Notes under the pieces: generated by a model
What the model was told of the DNA's origin: nothing
Database searches by the model: none
Seen by the model: the letters and a program-made list of their open reading frames with translations, nothing else
Assembly (NCBI RefSeq): GCF_021462225.1
Contig: NC_061816.1
Location: forward strand, 12,921,390 to 12,985,389
Length of the DNA stretch: 64,000 nucleotides
Reading direction: 5' to 3'
From: Girardinichthys multiradiatus
Lineage: Eukaryota; Chordata; Actinopteri; Cyprinodontiformes; Goodeidae
Made by a program: the position numbers and the translations under genes
In this document: positions 36,854-49,555 of the stretch, piece by piece
Layout of the letters: the number at the start of each line of letters is the position of its first letter
Position numbering within the stretch: the first letter of the stretch is position 1

Positions 36854-37187
36854 TGTCATGGTTTGTTGTTATGGGCCCAAATGCAGTCAGGAGAATCGCC
36901 TGATCATGTTTCAGGTACTTAATTGGAAAAAGAAAAAAATCGCAGGCATCCAAGGAAATATGCAGGGCAAAATCCAAGAGACAACAGGCTAACACCAGAC
37001 AAAACAATAGGAGTGGTAAAAAGCAGGACCTGTTGAGGACCAACCTAAACTGGCAGCCTTATAAACACTGGGAAGCTAATTAGTGAAACCAGGATCAAGT
37101 AACTTAAATCTAAAGGATGAATTGCAGATGAGAGGGGAGCAAATCCAAGAAGCTGAGAATAACTGGGTCAAGACAAGAGTCATAACA
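36854..37187 (-). repeat. probable solo LTR
   Basis: Read on the minus strand, this 334-bp block starts TGTTATGACTC and ends CCATGACA, the TG...CA form of an LTR. The flanks do not give a clean 5-bp duplication (GCAGA versus GATTC), so it may be old or have lost bases at one end. Confidence 0.5.
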
Positions 37188-37195
37188 GATTCAGT

Positions 37196-37840
37196 CAAAT
37201 ACACTATATTGCCGAACGTATTTATTCACCCATTCATGGAATTCAGGTCTTTTAGTTACTTACATGACCACAGGTTCATAAAAGAATGGATCACTCTCAG
37301 GGGCTCCATGCTCAGGATGCAACTTGTGCAACAAGTCCAGTGGTGAAATTCTCCTGCTTCCCACTACACCTTGTGCGACTATAACAAAGTTGAAGCAAAT
37401 GGCAATGCTAAATCATTGCTTACAGACAACCAAACTTCGTGAGGCTTAAGGTCAGCTTAAGGCATAGGGAGCTTCATTAAATAGGTTTCCATGGCAGAGC
37501 AGCTGATATTAAATTCTATATAACACAGGGCTCAGAAAAATCTATAAAAATGTTGGTCCTAATTGACAATCGCATCATACAGATGGCTTGGCTGCACATG
37601 CGTCATGGGATTCTCCTGTTAGACATTTTGAGAACGGTGCTTACCTAACTGCCTGGTCAAATGTAGAATTTGATGCAGAGGGGATTATGGTGTGGGGATG
37701 TTTGTCAAGGAGTTGGACTCAGCCTCAGCCTCAGCCTCTAAATTCCAGTGAAAGGAAATGTTTTTGCTACATATACCAAGACATTTTGGTCAATTTCATA
37801 CTCCCAACCTTATGTGAACGGTCTCAGATGAAAAAAAAAA
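37196..37840 (+). mobile_element. decayed Tc1 element with an internal patch
   Basis: The left end CACTATATTGCCGAACGTAT is the terminal repeat of a fish Tc1 family. The + strand then follows its transposase gene with deletions: a CAACTTGTGCAACAAGTCCAG region at 37320 and the GGGGATTATGGTGTGGGGAT glycine-rich block at 37680. A 104-bp foreign segment at 37527-37630 replaces part of the gene. No right end is left. Confidence 0.75.
37527..37630 (+). repeat. 104-bp segment shared with 33802-33905
   Basis: 102 of 104 bases are identical to 33802-33905, in the same orientation, while the elements around both copies are strongly decayed. Here it sits inside a different Tc1 family. Confidence 0.9.
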
Positions 37841-37849
37841 AAAAAAATC

Positions 37850-40800
37850 AAAATCTCAGAAACGTATGAATAACCCAAAACACAGAAACTAGAACAAAGG
37901 ACTCAGAAGAAAACCCAAAACAAATAAAGCCCATAGGATCATGACAGCAGACAGATCATCAGTTCTCTGCTACATAAACCTATGAGAATCCTACAAATGG
38001 GACATTCTGTCAAAACACCAACTCAACATCACTAGTGACTTTTTTTCCCAAAGAGAGAAAGTGCAAAGGTAATCATATTTATCCTTGTGGTTTGCAAATT
38101 CTTGCACGGTTGTTTGACATGCTTGGATTGTGGTGCTGACAAGTCTCTTCTACAATTTTATTGGCTAAAACCCTACCCCTGTTTTCCTTAAAGCATCTTA
38201 GATATGAACTCCAAAAATGAAGAGTCGCGCTAAATTATAGAAGGATGTAAAGAGAAGACAAAAAATCAAGACACCGTCATACTTAGAAGTTTGTGACTGA
38301 ACTCCAACAATTTGTTACAAATAAAACAGTTCTTAAAACAGGCCTAAAAGAACATCTAAGAAAACAGATGTAAATGTGTGAAAATGAGTAACATAAAAAA
38401 GCACATTTTCCAAAGCAACTCCACCATTAGTGTGTTTCAAACCCTTTGTGGCTTCAGTACCCGCAAGGCACTGGAGAGGCATCAATATTTGCACCGTGCA
38501 CTCATGAATGTGACAACTGTCGTCATGTGATGGCGGAGCAATGTCCAGCCAGCCAGAACACTGATCTGCCCCAGGAGGTGACAAAGCACACGTTCTCACA
38601 CAATCTGGTGTTACACACGTTGCCATTTACAGACCAAAAGGGAGGCTTTACTTTAATGAAGTAAAAGGCCAATCCGCTAGTTTTAGTGAATTCAAGTAAA
38701 ACAGATGCAAATAATATATTATATTTACGTTCATTTATTAAGCTGGGTTTCTTGCAGGAATGCCCTTTTATTCTGTGCCAACAACCTAGTTATGGTTTTT
38801 AGCAGAGGTCTAAAAGGGTCAAAACAAAGAGTCATGGAGCAGAGTCCAAAGGTTAAACCAAAATCAATATTAAACCAAATCTACTTCCAGATCAGCATTA
38901 CATGTCACTTGTCTATGCGAGGCACAGCTGCAATCAATTAGCAAGCAGTGCAATTAGGTGTATTTAGTAAAAGCTGCAGGTGTGACATAAAAAGGTAAGT
39001 CAAGAAAAGAGAATTTGACTAAAAGAAAACTCTAGAGTCTGAAGGGTACAGTCACACTAAACTCGGAACACAGCATAAAAACTGTGTTTTTTAAAATTTC
39101 GTTTGTGATCCTGAAAATTGTTTTTCGACATTTGCTCCTAACCCTAAATAGTTTAAGCAAAGTTTTGGTAAAAGCTGGATTCAAAGGGACTCAAATTTGC
39201 CTATGTAATGCTGTTTATTGATTAATGCCACAAACTCTCCTGTAACACCTCTTTGTAACTGTTTAATGCATGTCAATTATTCCAAATTGTAATGCTGAGG
39301 GAGTAAAATCTACTAAATAAACATGTAAATACAAGTGAAACACGTAAAATAAGATAAAATCTTACCCACCCATAAATATGTATATCAGTATGTATAACCA
39401 CATAACTGGTTGTGCCACCAATGGAGACAACAGCCGGTTTTAACCGTTTGTAATTACAAATACTTTCGGTCTTTTATGTCACTGTTGAGGAATTTTTCCC
39501 CCCTGCTTCTTTGCAAAATTGTTTATTTATATTCAACCATATTGAAGGTTTTTCAAGGATGAACAGCCTGTTTAAGATCTTGTTATAGGTCAGTGTGTTC
39601 GTTTCTCATCTGTTCTTGAATTGTTTTAGATTAGGACATTCTGTGTTGCTCTTTGAGATCTTTTAGCCTAATTCGTGTCAGACAGATTCTCCATAAGTGA
39701 TTCTCCATGTAAGATGGTATCAGGCCAAGGTGTGGAAAGGAAAATTGAACCAAAATTGTAGTTCACAGTTAATTCATTGCCTTATTAAATGAATTATAAT
39801 TAGAATTATCATTTGAAAACTGCTTTTAGATGTACTAAGGTTATCTCTGTCCATATTAAAACCTGATTTAAAGTTAAACTGTTTACTTCAAATGAAGGAA
39901 TCAAATAGTAATTTTCTTCAGCAATCAAAGTAATATTTAACTTATTTAACACTCCTGACAGAAATATTACAAGAAAAAGCTCTGCACCTTCAACCTTGTG
40001 TCATGTGTTGACACAGAAGGGTTGAGAAAACCAAAGGAAAGAACATTTATATTAAACAAAAAAACTCCTAGTTAAAGGATTTTATATGTTTGAAAGACAA
40101 AAATATTGGAAAATGGTATTGCATAGCCTTGTGATCAAGAGCAAGTTAGGAAATGGATAGTATCCACTTATCACTGGGCAGATCTGAAGTCATATAGGAG
40201 TAAATGTAATTTTGACTGGGCACAGAGAAGACCCTGAAGCAGACACTGGGGCACAACATGAAGGACACTCTAAAACTCTGCTTTGATTGGCCCTAATTTC
40301 CCAGATGTCCTTATATAGTAGGTAAATAGCTGAAGAGACAATATGACTGATGTTTAATAGTCACTCACTGAGTTACTGAAATAAAATATGGGGGCCGAAT
40401 TAAACAACTGAGCAGAAATTCAAGGTAAAGAGTTCACATTAGCAGTACTTATATTAATAAGTGATGTCAGATCACTATAAATGTGTAACCCCGTACGACA
40501 ACATACTGAGTTCATATTTAATTTGTGCTAACTGGCTTTAGTATATGGATATGACTTCTTAACATCCCTTTAAAATCTACAAAAACACATTCCTCAGGCT
40601 GACCTTTGAACAATCTTCTAAAGAAACATATTTTCATCACCCAAGCTTACGTTTAACAGATGAGCCTCTTAGAGGGATAACCAGCTGGTTTTTGTTGAGT
40701 CCTCTGCGGACAGAGCTGTGCAGCATACCGTGAAGTGATATTGAGAATATCCTGTTTATAGCCTGGTTTCTAGTGACCATTTGGTTTCAATTCATGTCTT

Positions 40801-40960
40801 AAACTCTGTTGCTGCCTTCCAAGTAGAAGAAGCAGAGTAATGGAATCGGTAAAGATTCTAAACAGTGCTTAGAAACAAAATATATAAATACATATATATA
40901 ATACAACCCAATCATGAAACTTCTTGAAAGTCCTATTTTAGACTTTGAAACATTTAGAAT
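37850..40960. other. no feature recognised
   Basis: No coding exon or clear repeat family. Part of 38800-39060 has the purine-rich look of a minus-strand LTR but lacks definable ends. Confidence 0.5.
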
Positions 40961-40969
40961 GGGGTGGTG

Positions 40970-41600
40970 CCCAAGCTTGTACTTCCACCAGACATTCCCA
41001 GGGTCTGCTGGGAATGTCTGGTGGAGCACTCTGTCAGGGATGTATTCAACTGCCACCTCAGGAAGAGCTTTTCCAAGATTCTGGGACAAGCTGGAGAGAT
41101 TGAGTCCGACTGAACAACGTACTCTACCTGTCTTGTTGATGCGGCTGCCTGTAGTTGTGGGCGTATGATCTACCGTGGCTGTCTCGGCGGCAATCCTGGA
41201 ACCCAATGGTGGACACCGGAAGTAAAAGATGCTGTCAAGCTGAAAAAGAAGTCTTATGGAGTCCAGCTGGCTTGTGGGACTCATGGGGCAGCTGACTGTT
41301 ACCGTGAGGCCAAGCACACCTCAGCCAGGGGCATTTGCAGAGGCAAAAACTTCGGCCTGGTAGGAATTCGGTGATAGAGAATGACTCGTTCAGCCTCAAC
41401 GGGGGATGGGGGACATTATCGGGTGGTGGAAGAAGTATATCGAGGACCTCCTCAACCCTACCAACACACCTTCACTAGTAGAAGCAGAGACTGGGGACTC
41501 TGATCTGTACCCGTTCATCACAAATGCAGAGGTCACCGAGGTGGTTAACAAACTCCATGGATGCAAGGCTTCCGTGAAAGTTTGTCCTGTATAAAAAGTT
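40970..41600 (+). mobile_element. fragment of a non-LTR retrotransposon (LINE)
   Basis: The + strand spells pieces of a teleost LINE open reading frame between endonuclease and reverse transcriptase. At about 41190-41250 a decayed NPGTQWWTPEVKDAVKLKKK block is visible, at 41425-41470 WWKKYIEDLLNPTN, and at 41510-41565 FITNAEVTEVVNKLHGCKA, where relatives continue into the reverse transcriptase. It is broken by frameshifts and truncated at both ends. The clade (Rex1/CR1/L2-like) is uncertain. Confidence 0.75.
40985..41024. repeat. perfect 16-bp inverted repeat (hairpin)
   Basis: CCACCAGACATTCCCA at 40985-41000 and its exact reverse complement at 41009-41024, separated by 8 bases, lie at the 5' edge of the LINE fragment. 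Confidence 0.95.
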
Positions 41601-42289
41601 AATTAAAGGATGTGCCATCCTTGGCACTGCCATTAAGTTTTTCATCCCACTTTTCTTGCAGAATTGTTTGACTTCTGCCATATCACAGGATTTTTGAAAA
41701 TGCACAGCTGAGTCAAAGTCCTGCCACAGCAAAACAGAAAGTCCTATTTGCAAAAAGTAGTTTTAGCAAAAGAAAACACGCAATAGTTAGACATTTGCCA
41801 AATTGAGATGATATTTAACCCTGAGCTGGAGATCAGTAAAAATCAGTATAGGCAAGGTGATTGAATGAAGGTTTTTAGAGAATTTAGACTCAGCATTGTT
41901 ATGGTAATATTAATGGCAGACTTCTAGGTTTGATATATATTCTAATTCATGGCTCCATTAACAAAATTCTCCTCCAGGGTCCACTCTATAAGATCCTTAA
42001 AGTCACTTTGGGTAAAGTGATTGACATCCACTGCCCTCGTTGCCATCTAATCAATGAGCAATCAGCCCCACATCTAATTCAAAGACTATTAAGAAGCCAG
42101 TCTCTGTAATAGTCCAGACCCACATGATACACTGATTGAAGCTGAGTGATCCTCATCTCATCCTGTTAGACAACCTTAGCACCCACACATTGTTTAAGGT
42201 CCATACCTAATTACACCGTGTGAAAAGACATTAAAGAAAAACCCACTAAAAGCCTTGAAATGTGAAGTTCATTTAAAATCTGCTGGCGG

Positions 42290-42515
42290 ATTTTGAGCCA
42301 TTCTGTGAAAGCTTGGCTAAACTGGTGGTCAGAGGGCCCGGTGGCACTGAATGTACGGCAGCCCCAGGGCAGCTGTAGCTACAATGCAGTTTATCACTCT
42401 CAGTGTGTGACTCTGTTCATGAATGGGTGGATGACTGATTGTGGTGTAAAGTGCTTTTGAGTCCTGGGACTTGATAAAGGGCTATACAAGTGCAGGCCAT
42501 TTACCATATTTACAT
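42290..42515 (+). mobile_element. 3' tail of a LINE or SINE
   Basis: GGTGGTCAGAGGGCCCGGTG, AGGGCAGCTGTAGCTACAAT and the end GGGCTATACAAGTGCAGGCC with CATTTACCAT form a well-known fish retroelement 3' end. No target duplication was identified. Confidence 0.6.
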
Positions 42516-42519
42516 ATTT

Positions 42520-45500
42520 TTCACAAATATATGCACATCTCTCTATCTATCCCTCTATTTATCCGAGAGCAGGGGTGACCAACTCTAGTCTTAGAGAGCC
42601 ACTGTCCTAGCAAATGTAGCCCTGCTCCAAACTTGAAACACGTGAATTCAATGAATGGCTCATTACTAGGACACTGTCACTTGACCTGCTCAGGATAAAA
42701 TTCAGTTGTATGATGGAGATGTTTTGAAGCAGGGATCATTAAGTTGCAGGGCAGTGGCTCCTGAGGACTGGAGTTAGAGATTGGAGAATACTGCTTGATG
42801 GAAACTTTTGGAAATGCTGTATCCTGCATATGACTCTGTATTTAAATGTACCTGGCATACTCTGAAGTATAGATATAACCTGATTTCTGGTTACCTTATG
42901 CGTGGACTAGAGATTTTCCAAATACAATTTAAACAACCGCAACGGAAGTGGGTTTGTTTGCTTGACTCGTTTGCATTCTGTCAGGCCAAAGAGCTTCAGG
43001 CACAATGATTTTAGGGATGATAATACAGTAATGCATTATTCAATCTGGTTAGCATTAAATGTATCAGGGCAACAAGGCAACTCAGTACAAAAAGAAAAAA
43101 AAATTCAAGAACGAAAAGGCATGTGTTCTAAAAGGTTTTCATATCTGAAATGTGGTTTGGGAAAGTTGATTCCCCTACGAGTCTGAGTCAAAGAGGTCTG
43201 AAAGCCTGAGGGATGAATAATGCAGGTCAGGATCCTATTGTTTGGTGAAGGCCCTCTACAGCTCATAATGCAGCACAAAAGACTTTGTGAAATATTGATT
43301 CACTGCTTACAAGTTGTTGTTTGGATGTTGTCTGACTTTTCAGAAGTGAATGGCTCTTGTGAAAAGCCTATATAAACACATCTATTTCAGACTAGATAAG
43401 CATGTTTAAGGTATGATTAAGATGTTTTTAGGCTAAGGTTTATGTGAAATATGATGAAAAGCTTATTTTACTCAATAAATAAGAATAATCGATAAACACG
43501 GATACCATGCTTCCAAAAAGACCAGAGAATATTTATTTACAGCTGGAGTGTTGCCCTTCCAGAGCATTCCCCTGACCAAGTCAAAAATGAGTTACCACAC
43601 AGGGCCAAGGAAAATGTAATCTTTTCAACATCATCACTCAAAGATACCATGCTGGAGGACAAACAATTACCATATAGCAGATCATTAACAATATAGCATT
43701 ATCATACAAATGAAGGTGATCATTTCATAAACAGAAGTTGGACTAATTCTGTATCACACCTAACAACCAATTTAGTCCAAATTGTGACTGTGTTAAATAG
43801 TTCATAGATGGATAGGGTTAACTACCTGATGTCAGCAAATCTAGCTTTTACCCACAGGGTTAGAACTGTAATGTAATAATTTTTCTATGCCAGTCATGGC
43901 TTGGATGACTTTATTTCAAATATGCACAACTTCTTGATAGTCTACCTTGTAGGCCTCCATGTTGTACTGATGTCCAAATATTAATCTACATTGTGTACTC
44001 CAATATGGTGGACAGAAAGTCTGCTGATTGCTTGCCCATGAATTGCCATAAAAAGTTTAAGACTAGTGTTTTAAGGAGCAGTTGCAAAATATTGTCATTT
44101 TTAGCATGAAGGCATAACTTTGCATTTAGCATCACTGTGGTATATGCTGTCACAATGTATTAAAAACCTTAAATCATTGTATTATTATGAGACAATATAT
44201 TTTTAAACAATCTAATTTAATCTAATTTGGTGCTACCCAGGTTACTTGTGTCTGACAAAGCAAAGGTCTTCTTGCAGTCTTGCAGAAGAACCTTGCCCAT
44301 GGGTCAGCCCAAATGTCAAGTGGCTTCGATGATTTCAGGAGAAGCTGGGAAAGAGTGCTATTAAATGACAGTTGACAGGGCTGGAGGAAGGAGAATGTGT
44401 ATTGTGAGGGAGTAGAAGTGTGAAAGTGGGTGTTGAAAGGGAGAAATGACAGGACAGGAGGTTAGGAAGGATGAGATGAGTTGGTGAACCTGTAATTATA
44501 GTATATAAGGAACCTGGTTGTCACTTCGGCTCCTCCTGTAGTGTCGGGCTTTTTTTCCATTACACTTCCCTACTGCACCTTGCTTTAAAAAAAAAAAAAA
44601 AAAAGAAGCCTTTAATTTTTCTGGTTAGACACATCACTGATCCTACATTTAGTGCTGAACCATTTTGCTAGACTTCTTTTTCTTAACCCAATGTCTTTGT
44701 TTTATTGCCATTTCTGACTTTAAATGTGCCATATTTTTTCTGATCATGTCAGAAATATTAAATGCCTATCCACTTCTCGGATCTGAAAGTCTCCAGTCTA
44801 AAAATAATGACAAAAGGAATGACAATTAATGAAACATTAATGACAAAAGGATCACTTTACTCATCGATGCTGTTTAACTGTGCACTGAATGTGACATCCC
44901 TCTTTATATTTTGGCTCAAAGAGCAACAAAGAGGACAGTGGAAGACAAAAGCCTTTGGCAGCAGACTCATAAGGACAAGGTCACATGTTAGCCTGAAACA
45001 GTGCAGATACAAGCTGTGAAGACCAGCTAAAATTCTGCTTTTTTATTCTTGTCGTTCTCTCGTATAATAAATCAGCCAAAACAAATCCAGCAAATTTCAG
45101 CGAGATAACTTATAGCGGTATCTGGGAAATTTTGCAGCTTTCAGAATTAATGGTTATATATTAAATTGCTTTGCACAGCACTGCAAGGATTGACATTTAT
45201 GTGGGCATATTGTGTAAGTAAGCTAAAATTGTAGCTGCAGCAAGAGGATAAAGTGTATTTCTGTATTACAGCAGCATGGAAGAGAACTGAAGGATAGCCC
45301 TTTTTTAAAGCCATCAACAAATTCCTCATGCAGCTTGATCTTATCCCTTTTCTGAACTGTAAGCAAGTATCTAATCTAACAAGACAAAACTATAAAATAT
45401 ATCGTCCGCATACACCAGATCTTAAAAGAACAGAATGCAGGATCTGCAGTCTCATGTGTGTCTCTGAGTTATAAGCAACTGGAGACTAGATCAAGGCACC

Positions 45501-46220
45501 TAAGGATGATGTAAAGCATATTCTCATGAACCTTTTAAATATTCCTTTCCATATTTTAAAGCATGTTTTGTACTTATCGTGAAAAAGAGAAACTCATCTG
45601 TTTTAGATATATCAGTTAAAAACTAAAAACATTTTTTTACTGAAAATCCTACTTCAGTTTTAATGGATTTAAGGAAGCCACTTCCTTTTGTTTTCCTTAA
45701 AATACTTTGGTTGAAATTCTTCATGTCCTCGGTGAGTGGAAACACTTACCGTGTGGTTTGAGCAGGGTGTGGCGGTTCACGTCTGTGGTTTCCCAGCTAG
45801 TCAAAAATAACTGAATCAGCATGCACTCTTTTCCATTATTCTGAACCAGAGCAACTGACTTATTGTTTTCTCAATGACCACTGCCATAATGATGTAGCTT
45901 CAGATATGTCAAACATTTGTTCTCAGTCGCTAAAGGAAATCCAAAGTGATCATTTGGTGGAGTTCTAAAGGGCAAATCCAACAGTTCCAACCCACATCTG
46001 CCATCAATTTTGTCTGTCTTCCCAGAACCTTTGTGTCAATCCCATTCTGTTTAAACTAACGACTCTGGAATTTCCTGAGTAGACTCCATTTAAATGCATG
46101 TTTTTCTATAAGGAGTTCAAGCTTTCACTTGTGAAAATTATACTAGCTAACAAAATTCATTTGGGTGGAACTACAAGGAACATTTTCCTGTTGAAATACT
46201 TTAGGTTCAGTTCTGACATA
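42520..46220. other. no feature recognised
   Basis: No exon, RNA gene or clear transposon. An A tract lies at about 44586-44603. Confidence 0.5.
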
Positions 46221-46224
46221 CACA

Positions 46225-46914
46225 TACCGGCACCGGCTACTTTATTAGGTACATGTTTTTAACTGCTTGTTAACACAGTTGGCGAAATCAACCAATAAGA
46301 TGGCAGCAACTCGACATGGTAAAGACGACTTGCTGAAGTTTAAACCGAGCATCAGAATGGGGAAGAAAGGAGACTTCAGAGACTTTAAATGTGGCGTGGT
46401 TGTTGGTGCAAGACAAGCTGGTCTGAGCATTTCAGAAACTGCTGATCTACAGATGTTTTACCACACAACAGTTGTGAAGCAAAAATGGGCAGACTAGTTC
46501 GAAATGATAGCAGGGCAACAATAGCTCAAACATTCAACTGTTACAACCAAAATATGCAGAATGTATCTCTGAAAAGATGCCATGTCAAACTTCTAAGTAG
46601 GTCGGTTACAGCAACAGCAGACCACATTGGTGTCACTCCTGTCACCTAAGAAAACCCAGGCTACAATCCAAATCAACTCACCAAATCCCAGTCCAATAAA
46701 ACATATTTGGGATGTGGTAGAATGGCTAACTTTGTATCTAGGATGTGTGGCCGACAAAGTACCATGCAATGCCATTATGTCAATAGGAGCCAAAATCTTA
46801 GAGGAACGTTTCTGGCACCTTGTTGAATTTCTGTAAGTAAGAATAGGGCAGTTCTGAATGCAAAGCTGGCCCAACCCAGGATTAGCAATCTGTACCTAAT
46901 AAAGTGGCCATTGG
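46225..46914 (+). mobile_element. internally deleted Tc1 element
   Basis: Inverted ends GGCTACTTTATTAGGTAC (46235-46252) and GTACCTAATAAAGTGGCC (46892-46909) belong to the family seen in fragment at 33711. Between them the + strand begins a transposase gene with FKPSIRMGKKGDFRDFKCGV and ISETADL blocks, then breaks down. About half the usual length is missing. Confidence 0.8.
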
Positions 46915-47947
46915 AAAACATTTTTTTCTTGAGAAAACATTACGGATGAGAACGTATGAAAGTGAGGGACACAGCAGACCTGTTAAAAATGCTAAACATC
47001 AAATTAGGGAATTACCAACAATTATCAAGTTTAACAACTCCATCATTAGAATTTTCACATTAAATGGCCATCCATTCATTCATTTTTTCACTGTGTTATG
47101 TCACATCATTGCTGATGTATAAGAAATCAGAATAACTGGCAATAAAAGTGCCACCCTATGTCAAATATAACAGCTAGCTTGGGTTGTACATGGATGTGAC
47201 TTTACTACTTTTGAAGGCCAATTAGAGATCTGTTCTACATTTAGTGTTACCAGAAATTGACATCAAACTTCACTGGTGCATTACATTGAGTTTAAACTCT
47301 TCATGTTTAAAAGGACTTCAGTAAAGTTAAAGCACAAAAGGAATACTTGGCTTTTGACTTGACAGACAGAAATGTAAGCAAACCACCGGCTAAGCAGAGC
47401 GGAAAAAGTGACTGAGGTGGCGCATGTATGCATAAGCCCAAAGAACCACAGACCTTTAATGGATTGGGGATTTTTCATGTCTGCTGAAAGATCTTGGCAT
47501 ATCTTTCCTGCATCCTTGCCTCAAAGTTTTTTTTTCTTGTTCGGGTAAATAGAAGAGACTGTGCATGCCACCCTCTTTGAGGAAAGTCCACAGGCTTCAG
47601 GTGTATGCAGAGGTATGGTGTTTTGCTAGCTAAATCAGCAAACAGATGTCTTGCCTTCTGGATATCAAATCTGCATTTATTTTTCATATTGTTCTGTTTT
47701 TCCTCATCGTCATGTTTTAAATTGGGTCTCATAAATTGTACCGTGGCGTTTGGGTTTGCAGACAATTTATGTTTTCGAAGAATTTACCATCTGCAGTTAC
47801 TTTCCCATTCAGAGAGCAAACAGAGCAAATTCTAAACCGAGTATTAATAAACATTTGCAAAGGAGTTTTTAAACTGTGGCAAAGCTAAATTTAAAAAAAG
47901 GTTTGCATAAATAAGGAAATGATTGCTGAGCATTTTGTATCTTGAAA
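46915..47947. other. no feature recognised
   Basis: Unassigned AT-rich DNA between two Tc1 elements. Confidence 0.5.
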
Positions 47948-47949
47948 TA

Positions 47950-49554
47950 CAGGTCCTTCTCAAAATATTAGCATATTGTGATAAAGTTCATTATTTTCCA
48001 TAATGTTATGATGAAAATTTAACATTCATATATTTTAGATTCATTGCACACTAACTGAAATATTTCAGGTCTTTTATTGTCTTAATACGGATGATTTTGG
48101 CATACAGCTCATGAAAACCCAAAATTCCTATCTCACAAAATTAGCATATTTAATCCGACCAATAAAAGAAAAGTGTTTTTAATACAAAAAACGTCAACCT
48201 TCAAATAATCATGTACAGTTATGCACTCAATACTTGGTCGGGAATCCTTTTGCAGAAATGACTGCTTCAATGCGGCGTGGCATGGAGGCAATCAGCCTGT
48301 GGCACTGAGGTCTTATGGAGGCCCAGGATGCTTCGATAGCGGCCTTTAGCTCATCCAGAGTGTTGGGTCTTGAGTCTCAACGTTCTCTTCACAATATCCC
48401 ACATATTCTCTATGGGGTTCATGTCAGGAGAGTTGGCAGGCCAATTGAGCACAGTGATACCATGGTCAGTAAACCATTTACCAGTGGCTTTGGCACTGTG
48501 AGCAGGTGCCAGGTCGTGCTGAAAAAGGAAATCTTCATCTCCATAAAGCTTTTCAGCAGATGGAAGCATGAAGTGCTCCATAATCTCCTGATAGCTAGCT
48601 GCATTGACCTTGCCCTTGATAAAACACAGTGGACCAACACCAGCAGCTGACACGGCACCCCAGACCATCACTGACTGTGGGTACTTGACACTGGACTTCT
48701 GGCGTTTTGGCATTTCCTTCTCCGCAGTCTTCCTCCAGACTCTGGCACCTTGATTTCCGAATGACATGCAGAATTTGCTTTCATCCGAAAAAAGTACTTT
48801 GGACCACTGAGCAACAGTCCAGTGCTGCTTCTCTGTAGCCCAGGTCAGGCGCTTCTGCCGCTGTTTCTGGTTCAAAAGTGGCTTGACCTGGGGAATGCGG
48901 CACCTGTAGCCCATTTCCTGCACACGCCTGTGCACGTTGGCTCTGGATGTTTCTACTCCAGACTCAGTCCACTGCTTCCGCAGGTCCCCCAAGGTCTGGA
49001 ATCGGCCCTTCTCCACAATCTTCCTCAGGGTCCGGTCACCTCTTCTCGTTGTGCAGCGTTTTCTGCCACACTTTTTCCTTCCCACAGACTTCCCACTGAG
49101 GTGCCTTGATACAGCACTCTGGGAACAGCCTATTCGTTCAGAAATGTCTTTCTGTGTCTTACCCTCTTGCTTGAGGGTGTCAATAGTGGCCTTCTGGACA
49201 GCAGTCAGGTCGGCAGTCTTACCCATGATTGGGGTTTTGAGTGATGAACCAGGCTGGGAGTTTTAAAGGCCTCAGGAATCTTTTGCAGGTGTTTAGAGTT
49301 AACTCGTTGATTCAGATGATTAGGTTCATAGCTCGTTTAGAGACCCTTTTAATGATATGCTAATTTTGTGAGATAGGAATTTTGGGTTTTCTTGAGCTGT
49401 ATGCCAAAATCATCCGTATTAAGACAATGAAAGACCTGAAATATTTCAGTTAGTGTGCAATGAATCTAAAATATATGAATGTAAAATTTTCATCATGACA
49501 TTATGGAAAATAATGAACTTTATCACAATATGCAAATTTCTTGAGAAGGACCTG
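47950..49554 (-). mobile_element. Tc1 element, DD34E, copy 1
   Basis: Ends CAGGTCCTTCTCAAAATATT (left) and the complementary TTGAGAAGGACCTG (right), flanked on both sides by the TA target. Length 1605 bp. Inverted terminal regions extend some 200 bp. It is closely similar along its whole length to the copy at 58411-60017, in opposite orientation. Confidence 0.93.
48351..49226 (-). pseudogene. Tc1 transposase, frameshifted near the C-terminus
   Basis: The frame starts at the ATG at 49226 (MGKTADLTAVQKA), has a helix-turn-helix region over about residues 1-60, D148 in FSDESKF, the second Asp in QHDLAPAHSAK and the third residue Glu in SPDMNPIEN, spaced 34 residues apart. After KRTLR it leaves the family frame because two bases (a TC on the + strand at about 48373-48379) are missing compared with the sister copy. 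The resulting frame is 291 residues instead of 334 and lacks the normal C-terminal tail. All three catalytic residues precede the break. Confidence 0.9.
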
Positions 49555-49555
49555 T

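Noticed and set aside
36850..37190. CAGAT repeated on both sides of the LTR-like block
   Set aside because: Using it as target duplication would make the LTR start with GT and end with AA, against the TG...CA rule, so it is treated as chance.
40799..41317. 172-codon minus-strand ORF
   Set aside because: It runs antisense through the LINE fragment and its hairpin; no protein family features.
48822..49266. ORFs of 95-109 codons antisense to the Tc1 transposase (and the same at 58699-59143)
   Set aside because: They recur in both sister elements because the transposase strand is open, not because they encode a second protein.
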